Of a DNA stretch of 64,000 bases, positions 7,685 through 16,913 are shown piece after piece. A program made the position numbers and the translations under genes. The stretch is from Acidobacteriota bacterium. GTDB taxonomy: Bacteria; Acidobacteriota; Blastocatellia; Pyrinomonadales; Pyrinomonadaceae. How positions within the stretch are numbered: the first letter of the stretch is position 1; every line of letters begins with the position of its first letter. The notes beneath the pieces were generated by a model. That model saw only the letters and a program-made list of their open reading frames with translations, was not told the origin of the DNA and did not search any database. The DNA lies in contig JADKEF010000017.1 of the NCBI GenBank assembly GCA_016718135.1, positions 248,001 to 312,000 of the forward strand, in the 5' to 3' direction.

Positions 7685-8977
7685 TCAGCCAAATACTCGC
7701 TCAAACACCTTTTCGACGTTGCGCAGGTAATGTTTCAGATCAAAGACGCGGGCTATCTCTTCGGAACTGAGTTTCGTCGCGATGTCCGCGTCTTCGTTGA
7801 TTAGCTGTTGATAATCGCCACCTTGGTCCCAGACTTTCATCGCGTTTCGCTGTGTCCAAGCGTATGCGTCCTCACGGGTGACGCCCTTTTGGGTTAACGA
7901 AAGCAATAGCTGGCCGCTGAACACTAAACCTCGGGTGAGATCGAGATTCTTCAGCATGTTCTCGGGATAGACGACGAGCGTGTCGAGAAGGCTGGTTGTC
8001 TTGGCTAGGATGTAATCGAGCGTGGCCGAAGAATCGGGCAGGACGATGCGTTCAGCGGAAGAATGCGAGATGTCGCGTTCGTGCCACAGGGCTACGTTCT
8101 CGAGGCCGACGACCGAATTGGCACGCACAGTACGCGCCATGCCGCAGATACGCTCAGAGAGGATCGGATTGCGTTTGTGCGGCATTGCCGAAGAGCCTTT
8201 CTGGCCTTTCTTGAACGCCTCCTGAGCTTCGCGAACCTCGGTCCGCTGCCAATGCCTCACTTGCAACGCCATTTTCTCAAGCGTCGAAGCTATGATAGCT
8301 AGTGTACAAAGGTACTCGGCGTAACGGTCACGTTGAATTACCTGCGTTGAAACATCAGCCGCCTTCAAACCCAATTTCGCACAGACTCGCTCCTCAACAT
8401 TCGGATCAAGATGAGCAAACGCCCCAACCGCACCGCTGATCTTACCGACAGAAATGGCTTCTTTAGCATCGACAAGACGCCTACGGTTCCGCTGCATCTC
8501 CGAATACCAGAGTGCCCACACAAGTCCGAATGAAGTAGGCTCTGCGTGTATTCCATGCGTTCGGCCGATCTGCGGAGTGTCCTTGAACTCATACGCACGG
8601 CGTTTCAGGACTTCGAGCAATGCATCGACCTTTGCGAGCAACAGATCGCACGCATCGACGAGCAATAGAGCATTCGCGGTGTCAACCACGTCGCTCGATG
8701 TTAGACCGTAATGCACGAACCGCGACGCAGGGCCGATGTTCTCAGCGAGATTCGTCGTAAACGCGATCACGTCATGATCCGTCGTCTTCTCGATCTCGTT
8801 GACGCGTTCGACAGTAAACGCGGCCTTTGCCTTGATGTCAACAAGAGCATCCGCCGGGATCGTTCCGTCCTCGGCATGAACTTCGCAAACCGCTATCTCA
8901 ACATCGAGCCACTTCTGAAACTTGTTCTGAAGCGACCAAACCGCTCCCATTTCGGGCAATGTGTATCTTTCGATCAT
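7685..8977 (-). CDS. purB: Adenylosuccinate lyase
   Basis: PurB performs two beta-eliminations in purine synthesis: SAICAR to AICAR plus fumarate, and adenylosuccinate to AMP plus fumarate. The 430-residue protein has the fumarase/aspartase-superfamily features: TDHDVIAF (about residues 66-73), a GLTSSDVVDTA segment with the catalytic region nearby, GRTHGIHAEPTSFG, and the flexible signature loop GSSAMPHKRNPILSE near residue 262. Length is normal for the bacterial short type. It is monocistronic here, with purQS 0.6 kb away on the same strand and DUF4870 between them on the other. Confidence 0.95.
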   Translation of the reverse strand: MIERYTLPEMGAVWSLQNKFQKWLDVEIAVCEVHAEDGTIPADALVDIKAKAAFTVERVNEIEKTTDHDVIAFTTNLAENIGPASRFVHYGLTSSDVVDTANALLLVDACDLLLAKVDALLEVLKRRAYEFKDTPQIGRTHGIHAEPTSFGLVWALWYSEMQRNRRRLVDAKEAISVGKISGAVGAFAHLDPNVEERVCAKLGLKAADVSTQVIQRDRYAEYLCTLAIIASTLEKMALQVRHWQRTEVREAQEAFKKGQKGSSAMPHKRNPILSERICGMARTVRANSVVGLENVALWHERDISHSSAERIVLPDSSATLDYILAKTTSLLDTLVVYPENMLKNLDLTRGLVFSGQLLLSLTQKGVTREDAYAWTQRNAMKVWDQGGDYQQLINEDADIATKLSSEEIARVFDLKHYLRNVEKVFERVFG

Positions 8978-8987
8978 AATCTTTGCT

Positions 8988-9060
8988 CCCCTACTGATGG
9001 GGTTGCGGGCCTACCGCAACACTGGCACGCCTTATGTGCCAGAACGAGGGGTGGCAGGCC
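8988..9060. repeat. Two adjacent hairpins at the purB / AI-2E gene boundary
   Basis: GTTGCGGGCC..ACCGCAAC (about 9001-9019) and CTGGCAC..GTGCCAG (about 9021-9041) form back-to-back hairpins within otherwise low-complexity DNA. The second one extends into the last codons of the AI-2E-family gene, whose C-terminal tail (SKDDGPATPRSGT) appears to be encoded by this repeat. It could terminate transcription before purB. Confidence 0.55.
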
Positions 9061-10168
9061 CATCGTCTTTTGATGGGTCTGACGGGTTGGTTCTTTCGTC
9101 ATTGGGAAGTTCACTCGCCGCGATCTTATCCCCAAGTACATCCTCAAAATAGACCATCTTTACTACAACAACTATTACAGCGAGCAAAGGTGTTGCGAGA
9201 ACCAGCCCAAGTCCGCCGATCAACGCCCCAAGCATCAACTGGAAAACGATCGTCAGAGCAGGCGCAAGTTCGACGGTCTCGCGTTCGATGATCGGCGTGA
9301 CTACATTCGACTCGACCATCTGCACTCCTACATAAAGGCCGAGCACATACACCGCACTGATCGGGCTGTCTATGAATGCGAGTAACAACGCCGGTATCGC
9401 CGAAATTATTGGCCCAAAATTTGGTATGAACGACAATAGCCCCGCGATCAACCCGAGCGTCAATGCAAGCGGTACTCCAAGTATGGAAAGCCCGATCCAC
9501 GTCAGCAGCCCGATAAAAAGCATCGAGCCCGCCTTCCCGATCAACCACCAACGCAGCGTCTCGTATATCGTATCTAGCACTTCCCCAACCCGTTTACGCT
9601 TCGCTATCGGGAAGAACCGAGTCAGACCGACCGAATAGAATCGCGGCTCGCTCGCCAAATAGATCGCAAGTAGGATAGTGATAAAAACATTGCCAAGAGC
9701 ACCTAGCGTTGACGAAAAAAAGCCGCCAACGCTGCTCAGCATGCTCGCCGGATCGATCTTTGACATCACCTCATCGGCACTCGGGAGCTGCTCGATAAGT
9801 GTGCGGCCCCAGGCGAATCTTGATAAATATTCACCCGTTTGCTGGGCCGATTTTGGTATCTCAACGCGGAGAACCCTTACCTGCTCGGCGACACTTGGTG
9901 CCAATAAGGCAACAGCCCCGGCTACTATCACCAGAAGCAACAAAGCCACGATCATCACCAGCCAGCCTTCGCTCAGCGGGATCCAACGTCGCAAAAGGTC
10001 GGCTAAACCGTGTAGAAAAATCGCCAATAATCCGGCTGCAAAGATCAGCAGTAAAATATCAAACGCAAAGTATGCTGCCGCGAGTCCCAAGAGGACCAAA
10101 CACAGAACCGCCACAGCGATCAGCACTCGCTGGATAAAGGTTCCGCTCTGGTCGCCTGTTTTGGCCAT
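9032..10168 (-). CDS. AI-2E family transporter (TqsA/PerM-like)
   Basis: A 378-residue polytopic membrane protein with the family layout: two N-terminal hydrophobic segments (residues ~13-35 and 38-50), a third around 64-90, an extracytoplasmic helical domain, then a cluster of hydrophobic segments from about 155 onward including LSFIPNFGPIISAIPALLLAF, the family's most conserved stretch. Members export small molecules (AI-2 in TqsA) or act as Na+/H+ antiporters; the substrate here is unknown. It starts directly after the asd stop codon on the same strand, suggesting co-transcription. Its C-terminal tail is charged and repeat-derived. Confidence 0.85.
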   Translation of the reverse strand: MAKTGDQSGTFIQRVLIAVAVLCLVLLGLAAAYFAFDILLLIFAAGLLAIFLHGLADLLRRWIPLSEGWLVMIVALLLLVIVAGAVALLAPSVAEQVRVLRVEIPKSAQQTGEYLSRFAWGRTLIEQLPSADEVMSKIDPASMLSSVGGFFSSTLGALGNVFITILLAIYLASEPRFYSVGLTRFFPIAKRKRVGEVLDTIYETLRWWLIGKAGSMLFIGLLTWIGLSILGVPLALTLGLIAGLLSFIPNFGPIISAIPALLLAFIDSPISAVYVLGLYVGVQMVESNVVTPIIERETVELAPALTIVFQLMLGALIGGLGLVLATPLLAVIVVVVKMVYFEDVLGDKIAASELPNDERTNPSDPSKDDGPATPRSGT

Positions 10169-11206
10169 TTAGATGAGTCCCTTCGAGACTAATAACTCCG
10201 CGTTCAAAACAGCCGATCCGGCGGCTCCGCGAACAGTATTGTGACTTAACGCCACAAACCGATAGTCGTAAATATTATCCGGAAACACACGTCCGACAGT
10301 GATCGTCATTCCGTCGCCATTGTCGCGATCGAGCCTCGGCTGCGGCCGTGTGGGCTCGTCTGTGACCTCGATAAAATTCTTTGGCGACGAATGAAGATCG
10401 AGCGACGGGAACGAACGCATCGCTTCAACCACGCCTTCGAGCGTCGAATTCTCTTTCAAATTCACGCGAACCGAAGCCGTGTGCCCGTCGAGCACATTAA
10501 CCCGAAAACACTGTGCAGACACGGTAAAATCAGCGTTTTCAATTGCTCCGTTAGCAAAGGTGCCCAAGATCTTCTGAGCCTCGATCTCGACCTTTGGCTC
10601 TTCACCGGCGATGTACGGAAAGACATTATCCATAATGTCCATCGACGCCACGCCGGGATAACCGGCACCTGATATCGCCTGCATCGTGGTCACAATCACT
10701 TCTTCGACGCCATATTTACGGTGCAAAGCGGCAAGCGGCGGTGCGAAGCTGACCACAGCACAATTAGGATTTGTAACAATAAATCCTTTGGCAAACCCGC
10801 GATTCGCACGTTGTTTCTCGATCAAACCAACGTGATCCGGATTGATCTCCGCGATCAAAAGCGGAACGTCTTCGTCCATTCGGTAGCTCGACGAATTCGA
10901 TATCACCGGATACCCGGCACGAGCAAAGGTCTCCTCAGTCTCACGAGCCACCGACGACGGCAGGCTCGAAAATACGAGGTCGCAATCCAGCGGCGGCTCG
11001 ATCGGTGTGACGATAATGTCGCGAACATTCTCAGGTATCGTCCCCGGCAATTTCCACGCACAAGCCTCCGAATACGGCTTCCCTGCCGAACGATCCGAAG
11101 CCGCCATCGCGGTTATCTCAAACTGCGGATGATTCTCCAGCAACTGCGCAAACCGCTGCCCTACCGTGCCCGTAGCACCCAATATCCCGACTCTGTATTT
11201 CCTCAT
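10169..11206 (-). CDS. asd: Aspartate-semialdehyde dehydrogenase
   Basis: Asd reduces aspartyl-4-phosphate to aspartate-4-semialdehyde, the branch point to lysine/diaminopimelate, threonine and methionine. The 345-residue protein has an N-terminal NADP site (VGILGATGTVGQRFAQLL), a SSLPSSVA segment, the catalytic cysteine in VTNPNCAVVSFAPPL (near residue 150), and QAISGAGYPGV. The sequence is of the archaeal/fungal-like subgroup rather than the classical proteobacterial one. The partner genes dapA, dapB, dapD, dapE, lysC and metX are all in this window but 14-20 kb away. It is first in a two-gene unit with the AI-2E transporter. Confidence 0.93.
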   Translation of the reverse strand: MRKYRVGILGATGTVGQRFAQLLENHPQFEITAMAASDRSAGKPYSEACAWKLPGTIPENVRDIIVTPIEPPLDCDLVFSSLPSSVARETEETFARAGYPVISNSSSYRMDEDVPLLIAEINPDHVGLIEKQRANRGFAKGFIVTNPNCAVVSFAPPLAALHRKYGVEEVIVTTMQAISGAGYPGVASMDIMDNVFPYIAGEEPKVEIEAQKILGTFANGAIENADFTVSAQCFRVNVLDGHTASVRVNLKENSTLEGVVEAMRSFPSLDLHSSPKNFIEVTDEPTRPQPRLDRDNGDGMTITVGRVFPDNIYDYRFVALSHNTVRGAAGSAVLNAELLVSKGLI

Positions 11207-11501
11207 AAAAGATAAAAGCTAGGACAAACGAGCGGTGAAGTCAATTTTTGCAGTAATTTGTGGTGCAACACATGAAAAAACGCAAGCGAATGTTCCATGT
11301 TCCAGGGTGGAACGCAGGAACATAGAACAGATGGAACACGTTTTTTCGCGGCCCAGAGATCCGAAACCGTATGACACAGGTGCAAAATATATGACCCATG
11401 TGTCGTTTCGTATGCCCAAAGCGGTATTTGGTATGCCCAAACCGTGTTTTTTATGACCTTAAGGCCCTCGATTTTGACGGGGCTTTTTGGACATGAAAAT
11501 T
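11207..11501. other. Intergenic stretch with short GTTCCA/GTATGCCCAAA repeats
   Basis: No gene is supported. About 11290-11340 holds several TGTTCCA/TGGAACA words in mirror order (TGTTCCATGTTCCA ... GGAACATAGAAC ... TGGAACA), able to fold into alternative hairpins. About 11405-11455 has two direct copies of GTATGCCCAAA. Both are text-like microrepeats of the kind seen elsewhere in the window. Confidence 0.5.
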
Positions 11502-11537
11502 GCCCGCCGTACGCATTCAAAGACGCGGGCGGCGGGC
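11502..11537 (-). terminator. Intrinsic terminator of the large exoprotein gene
   Basis: GCCCGCCGTACGC and GCGGGCGGCGGGC (11 of 13 paired) form a GC-rich hairpin. Read on the minus strand it is followed by AATTTT, 25 bases after the stop codon of the exoprotein gene. Confidence 0.7.
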
Positions 11538-11561
11538 TTAGTATTGGTGCTCAGCGACCCT

Positions 11562-14500
11562 CTACTCCTTCGGCCTGATCACGATACTGCGAGCTTCGAA
11601 GAGCGGGGCAAGGCGTTCTCCCGTGAAATCGGAGAGGGCGAGTGGCGTGATTGAGCTGTCGAAGTCGAAGAACAACGACCTTTCGAACCTGTCTTCCACG
11701 AGCTCGAATGTGATCGTGACGATCTGGCCGTTGAGCGGCTCGGTCGAATCAATGACGATCCCGAGTCGGCCGTTGGACGCCTCACCGGTGGCGAGATTTC
11801 CGCTTGCCGACGTGACCACCGGACGCGAGAGCGTCTTCGGATCGTATCGGAGCGTGAAGCTCAATGCCGATTCATTCCCGACTCCGTCCAATTCGATCGC
11901 GATCTGCAGCTTACCTTTCTCGCGGCTATCGCTTTCAACGACACGGATGCGGCGACCTGAAAAATCGAACAACTCAAGTGGCTGTTGCCGAAGGACATTT
12001 GGACCCAAGGAGCCCCCGGCTGCCTGTGCGGGATCAAGCTGGGCCGCGTATCGGCGGATCTGGACCACATCGAGGGCGTCGAGCTGCCCGTCGCCACGAT
12101 CTACTGCCGGAGCAGTGTCGGCTCGCTGGAACTCGTTGAACGCGGGATTAGGTGCATCAAGCCCCACGACGAGACGGCGAACCGCGACAACGTCATTGAC
12201 AAGTACGACTCCATCCCCCGTCGGACGCGTCTGCAGATCACCCTCAATGCCGACTTGAGCAGGGGCAATTGGAGGGCCGATCGCGCTCACGAAAGGCGAA
12301 AGCGATGTCGTCCGGGCACACACCGTTCGTGTTGAGAAATCCGGAGCGGGCTGATCAGGAGCTAGGATCGTACGATCAACGAGCTGACCGTTCTCACCGT
12401 GCAGAATACGAACTCTTGCGAACTCAGCCGGATCATTTACCGTCGACACAACCATACACACCGTGATCGGCGACGTGTAGAGAGCCGTTGTCGTGATGTC
12501 ATACGCGGGTGCCGCTTCGATGATGCTGTATCCCGTCGGAGGCTCTCCTGCCGATGAGGGCGGCCTGATCGGGACGAAGTTCGTCGTGCCAGAGGTCGTA
12601 ACAGCAGAGAAATTCACCAGTGCATTCCCAAGAGGCGATTCCACCACAACATTGCTTCCCGGCGGCGTATTCGGCGTAGCGGTAGGCGTGGCCGTCGGTG
12701 TACTTGTCGGAGTAGCTGTTGGTGTACTCGTCGGCGTTGCAGTTGGTGTAGTCGTTGGCGTACTTGTTGGCGTTGCCGTTGGCGTATTAGTCGGCGTCGC
12801 GGTAGGTGTTGCCGTCGGCGTATTTGTCGGTGTCGCCGTTGGTGTGGCGGTCGGCGTATTTGTCGGGGTCGCCGTTGGCGTGGCGGTCGGCGTATTTGTC
12901 GGGGTCGCCGTTGGCGTGGCTGTTGGAGTATTTGTCGGTGTTGCGGTCGGGGTCGCCGTCGGAGTATTCGTCGGTGTTGCCGTTGGTGTATTGGTTGGTG
13001 TCGGGGTCGAGGCCGGATTCGTGGTCGCAAATACGTGAGCAGAGCCCTGAAGTGCGTTTGTGCCGATCGTATCGAAGAAGGCACCGACGATCACTGTTGT
13101 ACCATCAACGGCTACGCTTGACCCGAAATAGTCCTGCTCCTCGCCGTCTGCTGCGGTCAGCTTCGCCTGCTGGGTCCAGGTGCTGCCGCTGCGGTTATAT
13201 GCGTAGGCCGAGCCTTGTGTAAAGTTCGCTCCGATATCGTCACTGTACGCACCGATCACGACGGCGTTCCCGTCTATGGCAACGGCATTGCCAAAGTAGT
13301 CGTCAGCCGCTCCGTCTACCGCTATCAGCTTCTGCTGCTCAGTCCAAGTTGTTCCCGAACGCACGTACACATACGCAGAGCCTTGATCGGAATTTGCCCC
13401 TTGATCGTCCTGATACGCCCCAACAACGGCAGTCTCGCCGCTGATAGCGACCGAGTATCCAAAAATATCGCTGGCGGCTCCGTCCGAAGCGACGAGTCTC
13501 TGCTGCTCCGTCCAGTTCGCACCGGAGCCGACGAAGATATAAGCCGAACCCTGATCGCCAACCGGCCCGTTGTTGTCTGCATAGGCACCGATGATCGCTG
13601 TGTTTCCCGAAAGAGCGACGCTCTGGCCGAAGAAATCGTTCGCCGACGCATCAGACGCGGTTAATATTGTCCGCTCCGTCCAGACTGTTCCCGAGCGTGT
13701 GAAAATATACGCCGCTCCCTGATTTGTACTGCCGAGATCGTAGCCCCACGCTCCGGCGATGATCGTGTCGCCGTCGATATCGACGCCACGGCCGAAGACA
13801 TCATTCGCAATTCCGTCGGACGCCGTGAGTTTTTGCTGCTGCGTCCATGTCGTGCCATTTCTGACGAATACGTACGCCGAGCCTTGCGAACTGTTGTTGT
13901 CCACCATATCAGCGTGGTTTCCAACTACGATCGTGTCGCCCGAGATCGCGACGCTTATGCCAAAGGTGTCGCCATTGACCGCATCGGATCCAACTAGTTT
14001 CTGCTGAAGCGTCCAAACGCCGCCCGACCGTACATAAACGTACGCCGCACCCGCAAAAGGCGGCCCGGAACCAAATTCTTGAGCGGCTCCGATAACGGCG
14101 GTATCGCCGTCCACGTCCGAGCTAACGCCAAAATTGTTAAAGGCAAATCCGTCCGGAGCGATCAGCTTCGGTGGCGTAGGCTCGGCCGTCGGAGTTGCGG
14201 TGGGAGTATTAGTGGGGGTTGAAGTAGGCGTATTCGTTGGAGTCGCCGTCGGCGTATTTGTCGGGGTTGCTGTCGGCGTGTTGGTCGGAGTTGGCGTCGC
14301 TACGACAATGAATTCGTCCGCACCGATATCGTAAGCCGCTCCAGCGGGGCGAGTTTGCCCGTCTATATCAACTGTCACCGAAGATATCGTGGCTCCGGCG
14401 TCAACGGGCGCTCCGCCGGTCAGGTGCAGATCGGTCGAGCTAACGAAGGGCGGAGCCGTGATTGTTCCGAACGATGCGATGTCGTTGGTCCCAGAGGCGC

Positions 14501-16154
14501 TGAACGAGCTTGTTAACGCTCTAAAATTCGAAGCAGGGGTCGTAGCCGTAGGATTGAAGTTCGCCGTTAAGTATTCGCCGCTTCCGGCCGTTTGGCCGAG
14601 CTTTCCGATCAGGCTTAACGGCCCTGAGCCGGTATAATAAGCGTTGTTATTGACTGTCCAGTTGGTAACCGTTGTTGCCACATAGAAAGACGCATGACGC
14701 GTATACGGAGCAGTGGAGCTGCCGTTGCCGCCCGTTGTTTGGTTTGAGAAAATATTGTTTCGCAGATCATTGTTCGCATCCACGCCCGCTCCCTCTGCCA
14801 TGAAGCAAGTGGTAATGTTCGCTCCGGACGATCCTGGAACTGCCCCGGTTAGATGAACCGTGTTGTTGTAGATCATGTGGCTCTGGCCCCGAGCAATGTG
14901 AATGCCGGCCGCGAAGAAATCGTCATTGAAAGAGGAGCGTGAGCTCGATACTTGGCTGTTAACGACCCCGGTGACAAAGTTATTTCTGACGGTATCTCCA
15001 AAGTTACTGCCAAACGTGATTCCAAGTGCACTGAATGTTTGCGGGTTATTGTTTTGAACTCGCATTACACGATTGTCTTCGATCACCACGTTCTCAGAAT
15101 TTGAGCTTACAAATCCGACATCAATGCCTCGCAGGGCATGGCCGACGTAGCTTTCGACATAGACTTGATTGCCGCGAATGTTGACGGATGCAGATCCCTG
15201 ATTTGTCATACCGAACGAATAGACCTGATCGAGGGCACCGACAGTCGGGTTGCCGATCAGATTGTCGCTGATAGTCACGCCGTTTGAGGCCGTTGGAGTG
15301 TTGCCCTTGAACTCGATGGCACGTCCGACATCTGTTATCGCGTTGTTGTGTGCGAGGAAGCTATTCACCGTCGTGCCCGATGGGATGACCGGCGATGTGG
15401 GAAACGGAATGGCAATTGGGGCATCGGTCGCGGTCGAACCGCCGCCGCCGCCGACATAAATTCCCCAACTGAGATTTGTAGGGCTGGCCGTGGTCGTGTT
15501 CGAACTGTCGTTGCGACCCGTGACATTTCCGTCGATAATGAGGTTTTGGATGGTTATGCTGTTCGAGCTAGTAACCACCGTTGCTGAGTTCGCGATGCGA
15601 ATCCCCGCGCTTCGTTCATTTCCCGAGCCAGTTATGGATAGGTTCCGATTTGTTCCGGGTGTGTTCGGATTATCGCCGTCAATCGTGACATTATCAGCTC
15701 CCTTTAGTTGGATGACACCGAAACCTGGGTCAGGCGACCCGCCTATTGTTACGCCGTCTGTCGACGGCCGTATCAGCACTGAGGTATACGATGCGGTTCC
15801 GGCTCCGCTGCTATTCAGAGTTGCAGGCGTCGTACCTTCGTTCGTATTGGCGACGATATTGATCGTGACGTTGCCTTGGTGTGTACCGGCGTTGATGGCG
15901 TCAAACGCGCCTTTAACTGTTGTGTACGATCCAGCGGCCGTTCCGGCCGACGCAGTGACAGTCACTTCTCCAACGAAAGAAGTCAATACTGACTCAGGCT
16001 CATAGCTCGGCGTGCTACCCCTTGCTTCCGTTCGGCCAAAATACGCTGACAATGCCGCAACGTGTGCATCCGCCATTACCTGACCGGACCAAAAACCCAT
16101 AGCGGCGAGCAAAAGACTCGCGACACCAACGACGAAAAATATCTTCTTTGTCAT
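11562..16154 (-). CDS. Secreted multidomain protein: beta-helix, FG-GAP repeats, dockerin-like and cohesin-like C-terminus
   Basis: A 1530-residue exported protein. Start chosen at [10 protein letters not shown] (16154), giving a clean signal peptide ending VMADA. Order seen: a right-handed parallel beta-helix/pectate-lyase-like region (about residues 50-620, repeated N-x-I/V-x-x-N strands such as NNVTIDGDN); a Thr-Pro linker ([10 protein letters not shown]); seven FG-GAP-type repeats (about 670-1070, pattern ASDG..D.FG.SVAI.GDT.VIGAY); a second, longer Thr-Pro linker; a short globular segment; two dockerin-like calcium hands ([15 protein letters not shown] and [17 protein letters not shown]); and a cohesin-like beta-domain ([14 protein letters not shown]) at the end. 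It probably sits on or outside the cell surface; no catalytic site is identifiable. It is divergent from an ECF sigma/kinase pair. Confidence 0.8.
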   Translation of the reverse strand: MTKKIFFVVGVASLLLAAMGFWSGQVMADAHVAALSAYFGRTEARGSTPSYEPESVLTSFVGEVTVTASAGTAAGSYTTVKGAFDAINAGTHQGNVTINIVANTNEGTTPATLNSSGAGTASYTSVLIRPSTDGVTIGGSPDPGFGVIQLKGADNVTIDGDNPNTPGTNRNLSITGSGNERSAGIRIANSATVVTSSNSITIQNLIIDGNVTGRNDSSNTTTASPTNLSWGIYVGGGGGSTATDAPIAIPFPTSPVIPSGTTVNSFLAHNNAITDVGRAIEFKGNTPTASNGVTISDNLIGNPTVGALDQVYSFGMTNQGSASVNIRGNQVYVESYVGHALRGIDVGFVSSNSENVVIEDNRVMRVQNNNPQTFSALGITFGSNFGDTVRNNFVTGVVNSQVSSSRSSFNDDFFAAGIHIARGQSHMIYNNTVHLTGAVPGSSGANITTCFMAEGAGVDANNDLRNNIFSNQTTGGNGSSTAPYTRHASFYVATTVTNWTVNNNAYYTGSGPLSLIGKLGQTAGSGEYLTANFNPTATTPASNFRALTSSFSASGTNDIASFGTITAPPFVSSTDLHLTGGAPVDAGATISSVTVDIDGQTRPAGAAYDIGADEFIVVATPTPTNTPTATPTNTPTATPTNTPTSTPTNTPTATPTAEPTPPKLIAPDGFAFNNFGVSSDVDGDTAVIGAAQEFGSGPPFAGAAYVYVRSGGVWTLQQKLVGSDAVNGDTFGISVAISGDTIVVGNHADMVDNNSSQGSAYVFVRNGTTWTQQQKLTASDGIANDVFGRGVDIDGDTIIAGAWGYDLGSTNQGAAYIFTRSGTVWTERTILTASDASANDFFGQSVALSGNTAIIGAYADNNGPVGDQGSAYIFVGSGANWTEQQRLVASDGAASDIFGYSVAISGETAVVGAYQDDQGANSDQGSAYVYVRSGTTWTEQQKLIAVDGAADDYFGNAVAIDGNAVVIGAYSDDIGANFTQGSAYAYNRSGSTWTQQAKLTAADGEEQDYFGSSVAVDGTTVIVGAFFDTIGTNALQGSAHVFATTNPASTPTPTNTPTATPTNTPTATPTATPTNTPTATPTATPTNTPTATPTATPTNTPTATPTATPTNTPTATPTATPTNTPTATPTSTPTTTPTATPTSTPTATPTSTPTATPTATPNTPPGSNVVVESPLGNALVNFSAVTTSGTTNFVPIRPPSSAGEPPTGYSIIEAAPAYDITTTALYTSPITVCMVVSTVNDPAEFARVRILHGENGQLVDRTILAPDQPAPDFSTRTVCARTTSLSPFVSAIGPPIAPAQVGIEGDLQTRPTGDGVVLVNDVVAVRRLVVGLDAPNPAFNEFQRADTAPAVDRGDGQLDALDVVQIRRYAAQLDPAQAAGGSLGPNVLRQQPLELFDFSGRRIRVVESDSREKGKLQIAIELDGVGNESALSFTLRYDPKTLSRPVVTSASGNLATGEASNGRLGIVIDSTEPLNGQIVTITFELVEDRFERSLFFDFDSSITPLALSDFTGERLAPLFEARSIVIRPKE
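12660..13020 (-). repeat. In-frame Thr-Pro minisatellite in the exoprotein gene
   Basis: About 360 bases of tandem 6/12/18-base units encoding (A/N/S)TPT repeats, the long linker between the FG-GAP region and the C-terminal domains. A shorter copy lies at about 14190-14300. All units are multiples of six bases, so slippage by whole units would change linker length but not the frame. Confidence 0.85.
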
Positions 16155-16345
16155 AAAATTTACCCCAACTCGACAGTGATGCAAACCGTGTAAACCGCTA
16201 GATACGCCTGAACATGGCTCTTTGACTAGTAATGCGACAGACGGTGAGAAAGTAGCTCAAAAAAGTTATTAAAGGAGTACTAAGTGGTTGAAATTCACTA
16301 GGAGCTTTGGAAGAAATTGCGTATTCTTACTAATCTCAAGTACAG

Positions 16346-16912
16346 ATGTCAGATAAGCCGATCACGCAAATTCTGCTCGAAATGCGTTCGGGAACGCCCG
16401 AGATGATGGGCGAGCTTTTGCCGATCGTCTACGACGAACTTCGCCGGTTGGCCGGGAGCTACCTGAGGCGGGAACGCTCAGATCACACGTTGCAGCCGAC
16501 CGCTCTTGTTCACGAAGCATATTTGAGACTGATGGGCCAGAAAGGGCTTGAATTTGAGAACCGTGCCCACTTCTTCGGTGTTTCGGCACGCCTGATGCGC
16601 GAGATACTGATTGAATATGCACGATCTCGAAATCGACTGAAACGTGGGGGCGAATTCAAGACTCAGATCGAACTCGATCCGGCAGTTAGCCTTATGTCTG
16701 GCCGCGGTCTCGATGTCCTCGCAGTCGACGACGCTCTAAACACGCTCGAAGCTCTTGACGAAAGACAGGCGAGAATTGTCGAGATGAAGTTCTTTGCCGG
16801 CATGACGATCGAAGAGATCGGTGAGGTGCTCGATATCTCACCCGCCACGGTAAAAAGAGAATGGACATCTGCCAAGCTTCTGCTTTCGCGAATGCTCGGC
16901 GACGGAAATTGA
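16346..16912 (+). CDS. ECF-type RNA polymerase sigma factor (TIGR02999-like)
   Basis: The 188-residue protein has region 2 (LLPIVYDELRRLAGSYLRRER, then the conserved TLQPTALVHEAYLRLM) and region 4 (LDERQARIVEMKFFAGMTIEEIGEVLDISPATVKREW). These are hallmarks of the ECF subgroup abundant in Acidobacteriota and Planctomycetota that is genetically linked to Ser/Thr kinases instead of classical anti-sigma factors. It directs transcription of a small, unknown regulon. Its stop is one base before the kinase ATG, so the two are co-transcribed; kinase phosphorylation may control its activity (inference). It is divergent from the large exoprotein gene across a 191-base gap, a likely target promoter. 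Confidence 0.9.
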   Translation: MSDKPITQILLEMRSGTPEMMGELLPIVYDELRRLAGSYLRRERSDHTLQPTALVHEAYLRLMGQKGLEFENRAHFFGVSARLMREILIEYARSRNRLKRGGEFKTQIELDPAVSLMSGRGLDVLAVDDALNTLEALDERQARIVEMKFFAGMTIEEIGEVLDISPATVKREWTSAKLLLSRMLGDGN

Positions 16913-16913
16913 T

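Noticed and set aside
12493..13038. Plus-strand Gly-Val repeat frame (GVAVGVLVG..)
   Set aside because: It is the complement of the Thr-Pro minisatellite of the exoprotein gene, not an elastin-like protein.
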